A DNA stretch of 26,591 nt from an uncultured Anaerostipes sp. (GTDB taxonomy: Bacteria > Bacillota > Clostridia > Lachnospirales > Lachnospiraceae). The DNA is taken from contig CAAEIR010000077.1 in the NCBI GenBank assembly GCA_900756035.1, forward strand, positions 1 to 26,591. The letters run 5' to 3'. The position numbers were made by a program, and so were the translations under genes. This document shows positions 22,991 through 26,591 of this stretch, piece after piece. The notes under the pieces were generated by a model that saw only the letters and a list, made by a program, of their open reading frames with translations, searched no databases and was not told where the DNA came from. Numbering within the stretch: position 1 is the stretch's first letter; every line of letters starts with the position of its first letter.

Positions 22991-23049
22991 TTCACAAAAT
23001 CCTCAAACTTCGTTCACATTTTCCTCATAGTTTTATCACACTTTCATTA
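22991..23049 (+). promoter_or_regulatory. 11-bp periodic repeat array before the ABC operon
   Basis: TTCACA starts at 22991 and 23013, and ATCACA at 23035. CTCA starts at 23002 and 23024, and ATTA at 23046. All six elements fall exactly 11 bp apart. Helically phased TT(A/C)ACA-type direct repeats are typical of OmpR/PhoP-family response-regulator sites in Firmicutes. The array ends about 50 bp before the ABC ATPase start, and I see no convincing consensus promoter beside it. Confidence 0.5.
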
Positions 23050-23098
23050 GTTTTTTGTCTTAAAGTTAATAACAGCCACATAAAAGGAGGTCAAACAA

Positions 23099-24079
23099 TT
23101 GATAGAAGTAAAACATCTTATGAAAAAATATGGGAATCATCAGGCTCTTTCTGATCTTTCTTTCCACATTGAAAAGGGGAAGATCTACGGATTTCTCGGT
23201 CCGAATGGTGCCGGTAAATCTACTACGATGAATATTATGACAGGATATATCGGGGCAACCAGCGGAGAGGTTCTCATTGATGGCACAAACATTTTAGAGG
23301 AGCCGGAGAAGGCAAAAAAATCTATCGGCTATCTTCCTGAAATCCCACCGTTATATCTTGATATGACAGTGAAAGAATATTTAAATTTTGCGGCAGAATT
23401 AAAAAAAATCCCAAAGGCTGCCCGACAAATTGAGGTTTCCAAAGTTTTGGATCTTGTCAAGCTTCAGGATGTCAGTAACCGGCTTATTCGCAATCTATCC
23501 AAGGGATATCGTCAGAGAACAGGTCTTGCCTGTGCGGTTCTCGGTTTCCCGGATATTATGATTCTCGATGAGCCAACCGTGGGACTTGATCCAAAACAAA
23601 TTATTGAAATCCGCCAGTTAATTCGTACTTTGTCCAAAGATCATACTGTAATCTTAAGTTCCCACATTCTGGCAGAAGTTCAGGAGATCTGTGACTATAT
23701 TCTGATTATTTCCAAAGGTACCCTTGTAGCCGAAGGAACGCCTGAACAATTAGAAGAACTCACATGCGGCAGAGAATCCATTGAACTTACCATCCGTTCC
23801 GATGCTCAATCTGTTCAGAAAGTTCTCGATTCCATCGAGGCAGTTGAGGAAGTACAATGGCTCGGACACACAGAAGATTCCTGCAACATTCAAATTAACA
23901 CAACCGGTGATGCAGAAGAACTCTGTACGACGCTCTCTCTCGCCTTTGCCGAGCAGAAAATTCCGGTAACCCAAATGTATGTCAACAAAGCGACTCTGGA
24001 AGATATCTTCCTTGAACTGACCGACATAACACCAAATAAAGACACCGAAGGAGGTATCGAAGATGAAAGCAGTCTATAA
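23099..24079 (+). CDS. ABC transporter ATP-binding protein, GldA/CcmA type
   Basis: ABC ATPase (326 aa). Walker A GPNGAGKST lies at 34-42, the Q-loop region at YLPEIPPLY, the signature at LSKGYRQR and Walker B plus catalytic Glu at MILDEPTVGLDP, with the H-switch in LSSHIL. The C-terminal 100 residues form the extra domain seen in single-ATPase ABC-2 exporters. It starts at TTG, with AAAGGAGG 8 nt upstream. Its end overlaps the permease gene by 17 nt. With the next three genes it forms a Gld-like ABC unit; the substrate is unknown. Confidence 0.93.
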   Translation: MIEVKHLMKKYGNHQALSDLSFHIEKGKIYGFLGPNGAGKSTTMNIMTGYIGATSGEVLIDGTNILEEPEKAKKSIGYLPEIPPLYLDMTVKEYLNFAAELKKIPKAARQIEVSKVLDLVKLQDVSNRLIRNLSKGYRQRTGLACAVLGFPDIMILDEPTVGLDPKQIIEIRQLIRTLSKDHTVILSSHILAEVQEICDYILIISKGTLVAEGTPEQLEELTCGRESIELTIRSDAQSVQKVLDSIEAVEEVQWLGHTEDSCNIQINTTGDAEELCTTLSLAFAEQKIPVTQMYVNKATLEDIFLELTDITPNKDTEGGIEDESSL

Positions 24080-24929
24080 AAGAGAAATCCGTTCCTACTT
24101 TAACTCTATGATCGGATGTGTATTTGCCGCTTTTCTGACAATTATCGGCGGTATTTATTTTATGGTTTATAATTTGAACAGCGGATATCCCTTTTTCTCT
24201 TACTCTCTTGCCGGAGTAATTTTTATGCTGCTGGTTTCCGTTCCGGTTCTCTCTATGAAATCTTTTGCAGAAGATCGAAAAAACAAAACTGATCAGCTGC
24301 TCCTAACCTCACCGATTTCACTGATGGACATTGTTCTCGGAAAATACCTGGCAATGATTACTGTTTTTGCAGTTCCATGTATTATTTACTGCCTGTTTCC
24401 TCTGATTATAAAATTTCAGGGAGAAGCTCATCTTTTGGTGGATTATTCTTCCATTCTCGCGTTCTTCCTTCTGGGATGCGTTTATATAGGAATCGGAATG
24501 TTCTTGTCCTCACTGACAGAAAGTCCTGTTATAGCGGCAATCAGTACCTGTGGGGCATTGTTCTTCTTTTACATGTTGGATAATCTGCTTGCCTATATGC
24601 CTACAAGTGCACTTAGCAACCTGGTGATCCTAGTAATTGTAATTGCAGCTATTGCAGGAATTATTTATCAGATGACAAAAAACCAGGTTATTGCGGGAAG
24701 CATTGCAGGAATCGGCATTATTGCAGGAATCGCGGTGTACTTTATCAAATCATCACTCCTTGAAAGTTTATTTATAAACCTCCTGGAACATCTTGTTTTG
24801 ACCGATATTTTTTACAATTTTTCACAAAATTATATTTTCGATATCGGAGGACTTTTCACCTATATTTCTCTGATTGTTCTTTTCATATTTCTGACAATAC
24901 AGACTTTCCAGAAAAGACGTTGGAGTTAG
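24063..24929 (+). CDS. ABC-2 type permease, GldF-like
   Basis: Membrane permease (288 aa) with about seven to eight hydrophobic segments beginning at residue 14 (MIGCVFAAFLTIIGGIY). The conserved cytosolic SFAEDRKNKTDQLLLTSPIS segment follows the second helix and is the hallmark of the GldF/ABC-2 family. GGAGG lies before the ATG, and the start overlaps the ATPase gene. It should form a dimeric channel or mechanotransmission unit with the ATPase. GldF names a gliding protein of Bacteroidetes, and gliding is not implied here. Confidence 0.9.
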   Translation: MKAVYKREIRSYFNSMIGCVFAAFLTIIGGIYFMVYNLNSGYPFFSYSLAGVIFMLLVSVPVLSMKSFAEDRKNKTDQLLLTSPISLMDIVLGKYLAMITVFAVPCIIYCLFPLIIKFQGEAHLLVDYSSILAFFLLGCVYIGIGMFLSSLTESPVIAAISTCGALFFFYMLDNLLAYMPTSALSNLVILVIVIAAIAGIIYQMTKNQVIAGSIAGIGIIAGIAVYFIKSSLLESLFINLLEHLVLTDIFYNFSQNYIFDIGGLFTYISLIVLFIFLTIQTFQKRRWS

Positions 24930-24941
24930 GAGGACATTGAC

Positions 24942-26354
24942 ATGGAAAAAATCAAAAAATTATTTCAAACTAACGATTCCAGACGGGGTTCTCTAAGCCT
25001 TACTATGACAGCCGCTGTCATCGGAATTGTAATTTTATTCAATTTAATTGTTGGACTTATTCCACAAAAAGCACGGCAAATTGATATCAGTGACACAAAT
25101 ATTTATGAAATTTCATCAAAAAGCCAAAAACTTGCAAAGAATTTAAAGGATAATGTCACACTTTACGTGTTGGCAGAAAAAGATCAGACAGATGACAGAA
25201 TTCGAACTTTTCTAAATAAATATGCGTCAATGTCCGGAAAAATCAAAGTTGAATGGATTGACCCTGTACTTCATCCATCTGCTCTGACCAAATATAATGT
25301 TGAAGAAAATACTATCGTCGTATCGTCAAAGAAAACCAATCGTACGACCTCTGTTTCCTTCGATGACATCCTTGTATCATCTGCCTCTTATTACGGCACT
25401 TCTTCTTCCGCCTCACAGTTTGACGGAGACGGACAGCTGACCAGTGCCATCAACTATGTTACAAGCACAAAAGAGTACAAGGCTTACTATACATCCGGTC
25501 ACGGTGAAACTGCACTGTCCTCAGAAGTTACCAGTCTTCTGACTAAGTCAAGGATCTCTGCAGAAGAACTTCTGCTTTTGACGAAATCTTCAATTCCGTC
25601 AGATTGTGATCTGCTTATTATCAATGGCGCTACCAGTGATCTGACCGACGGCGAGATAAAACTTCTCTCAAACTATATGAAAAAGGGAGGAAAGGTTGTA
25701 ACACTCCTTGCTCAGACTAGCAAAAGCATGAAAAATCTCTATGGTCTTTTAGAGGATTATGGCATGAAAGTTGCCAGTGGATACATTGCAGACACAGAAA
25801 GATGTTATCAGGGAAATTATTACTATTTGATTCCGAATCTCTCTGTCAGCGGTGATATGGCTTCCGGACTCAGTTCCAGTTCCGTTCTCATGGTAAATGC
25901 AAAGGGAATGACAACCACAGATCCTGTGAGAGACTCCATTACAACCGAAACCTTTATGACAACTTCTGACAATGGTTATGCTGTCACGGAGAAAAAACAG
26001 ACACAGGGAACTTACGTCCTCGGAGCTACTTCTACAGAAACTGTAACAGTGAAAAACAGCAGCGGAAAAAAAGTAAAAGAAGACGCAAGATTGACAGTCT
26101 TTGGAAGCAGCATGCTCATTGACGAGCAGGTAACCGGTTCCTTCTCATCCCTTGAGAATCTCACATTATTTACCAATGCAGTCACTGAGAATCTTGATGA
26201 CGCTGACAATATTTCCATCTCACCAAAAAGTCTGGAAGTAACCTATAACACCATTGCACATCCGGGACCATTCAGTATTCTTGTCATCTTTGTAATTCCT
26301 CTGTCATTAGTCATCGGAGGCTTCATCGTATGGTTCAAGCGCAGAAGAAGGTAA
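24942..26354 (+). CDS. GldG-like ABC auxiliary protein
   Basis: Protein of 470 aa with one N-terminal transmembrane helix (about residues 21-42), a large extracytoplasmic region, and a C-terminal helix (about 444-464) ending in KRRRR. The ISDTNIYEIS, VEWIDPVLHPS, DGQLTSAINYV, YYTSGHGE and LLIINGATSDLTDGE segments fit the ABC_transp_aux/GldG fold. The outer region is rich in Ser, Thr and Gly. TAGGAGGAC lies upstream of the ATG, 12 nt after the permease. It probably works as an external partner of the ABC pair, with the DUF4340 protein next in line (inference). Confidence 0.85.
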   Translation: MEKIKKLFQTNDSRRGSLSLTMTAAVIGIVILFNLIVGLIPQKARQIDISDTNIYEISSKSQKLAKNLKDNVTLYVLAEKDQTDDRIRTFLNKYASMSGKIKVEWIDPVLHPSALTKYNVEENTIVVSSKKTNRTTSVSFDDILVSSASYYGTSSSASQFDGDGQLTSAINYVTSTKEYKAYYTSGHGETALSSEVTSLLTKSRISAEELLLLTKSSIPSDCDLLIINGATSDLTDGEIKLLSNYMKKGGKVVTLLAQTSKSMKNLYGLLEDYGMKVASGYIADTERCYQGNYYYLIPNLSVSGDMASGLSSSSVLMVNAKGMTTTDPVRDSITTETFMTTSDNGYAVTEKKQTQGTYVLGATSTETVTVKNSSGKKVKEDARLTVFGSSMLIDEQVTGSFSSLENLTLFTNAVTENLDDADNISISPKSLEVTYNTIAHPGPFSILVIFVIPLSLVIGGFIVWFKRRRR

Positions 26355-26364
26355 GGAGGACTTC

Positions 26365-26591
26365 ATGAAACAGCAAAAAAACGCAGTTATTTTAATTCTC
26401 GTATTGGCAGGACTTCTCGTCCTGTATACGGGAATCAACATGTACCAGAAGCATCAATCCGCTTCGAATTCTTCTGATACAGATTATATCGTTGATTTAA
26501 AATCTCTGACATCCATCTCCTACACTAACAGCGGAAAAACTCTGACCTTTGAGAAACAGAACGGAACCTGGTATTACAGCAAAAACAAAGA
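26365..26591 (+). CDS. DUF4340-type membrane-anchored protein, cut by the right edge
   Basis: ATG at 26365 with AAGGAGGA upstream opens a frame that remains open to the window end (75 codons). An N-terminal helix (VILILVLAGLLVLYTGI, about residues 8-24) anchors the protein. The start of a beta-rich outer domain follows (DYIVDLKSLTSISYTNSGKT, then FEKQNGTWYY), which matches DUF4340 proteins that accompany GldG homologues. The C-terminus is not in the window. Confidence 0.8.
   Translation, partial: MKQQKNAVILILVLAGLLVLYTGINMYQKHQSASNSSDTDYIVDLKSLTSISYTNSGKTLTFEKQNGTWYYSKNK

Noticed and set aside
24063..26354. Gliding motility genes
   Set aside because: GldF and GldG homologues are widespread outside Bacteroidetes, and none of the other gliding or type IX secretion genes are present.

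Overview
The window looks like chromosomal DNA from a low-GC, strictly anaerobic Firmicute, most likely a gut Lachnospiraceae (inference). The grounds are strong AGGAGG ribosome binding sites, several TTG/GTG starts, three iron-dependent alcohol dehydrogenases, a type II fatty-acid operon in clostridial order with FabT-like operators, and a Gld-like ABC locus. The window holds 27 protein genes, two of them cut by the window ends. I see no rRNA, tRNA, CRISPR array or insertion sequence.

Region A (about 226-7444): a seven-gene minus-strand operon runs SIS isomerase (hxlB-like), dhaK, mtlD-like dehydrogenase, hxlA, second hxlB, YqhD-type alcohol dehydrogenase, aldo/keto reductase. It diverges from a plus-strand DeoR regulator. 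It combines ribulose-monophosphate enzymes (hexulose-phosphate synthase and two isomerases) with a mannitol-1-phosphate-type dehydrogenase and an orphan DhaK. No transporter is present. The substrate is unknown, and this is not a textbook pathway.

Region B (about 7634-14330, minus strand): two tandem DeoR regulators, a phosphonoacetaldehyde-hydrolase-like HAD protein, an organophosphate-antiporter (OPA) family transporter, a phosphonoacetaldehyde-reductase-like iron alcohol dehydrogenase, and a FucO-like iron alcohol dehydrogenase. Together these could import a C2 phosphonate such as 2-hydroxyethylphosphonate, oxidise it to phosphonoacetaldehyde, cleave it to acetaldehyde plus phosphate, and reduce the acetaldehyde to ethanol in a redox-neutral route (inference). 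A TTGCAATATT box repeated at 20-21 bp spacing lies at a fixed distance from the -10 region in three promoters: the hydrolase gene, the DeoR pair, and the gene leaving the left edge of the window. This suggests one regulon.

Region C (14475-22952, minus strand): acpP, fabD, fabG, fabF, accB, fabZ, accC, accD, accA and a FabK/nitronate-monooxygenase-family flavoprotein. acpP has two promoters and its own terminator. FabT-like palindromes lie at the acpP promoter and just before fabD. fabH and fabT are not in the window.

Region D (22991-26591, plus strand): an ABC ATPase, an ABC-2 permease, a GldG-like auxiliary protein and the start of a DUF4340-type protein. This is an envelope-associated ABC complex of unknown substrate, preceded by an 11-bp-periodic array that could be a response-regulator site.
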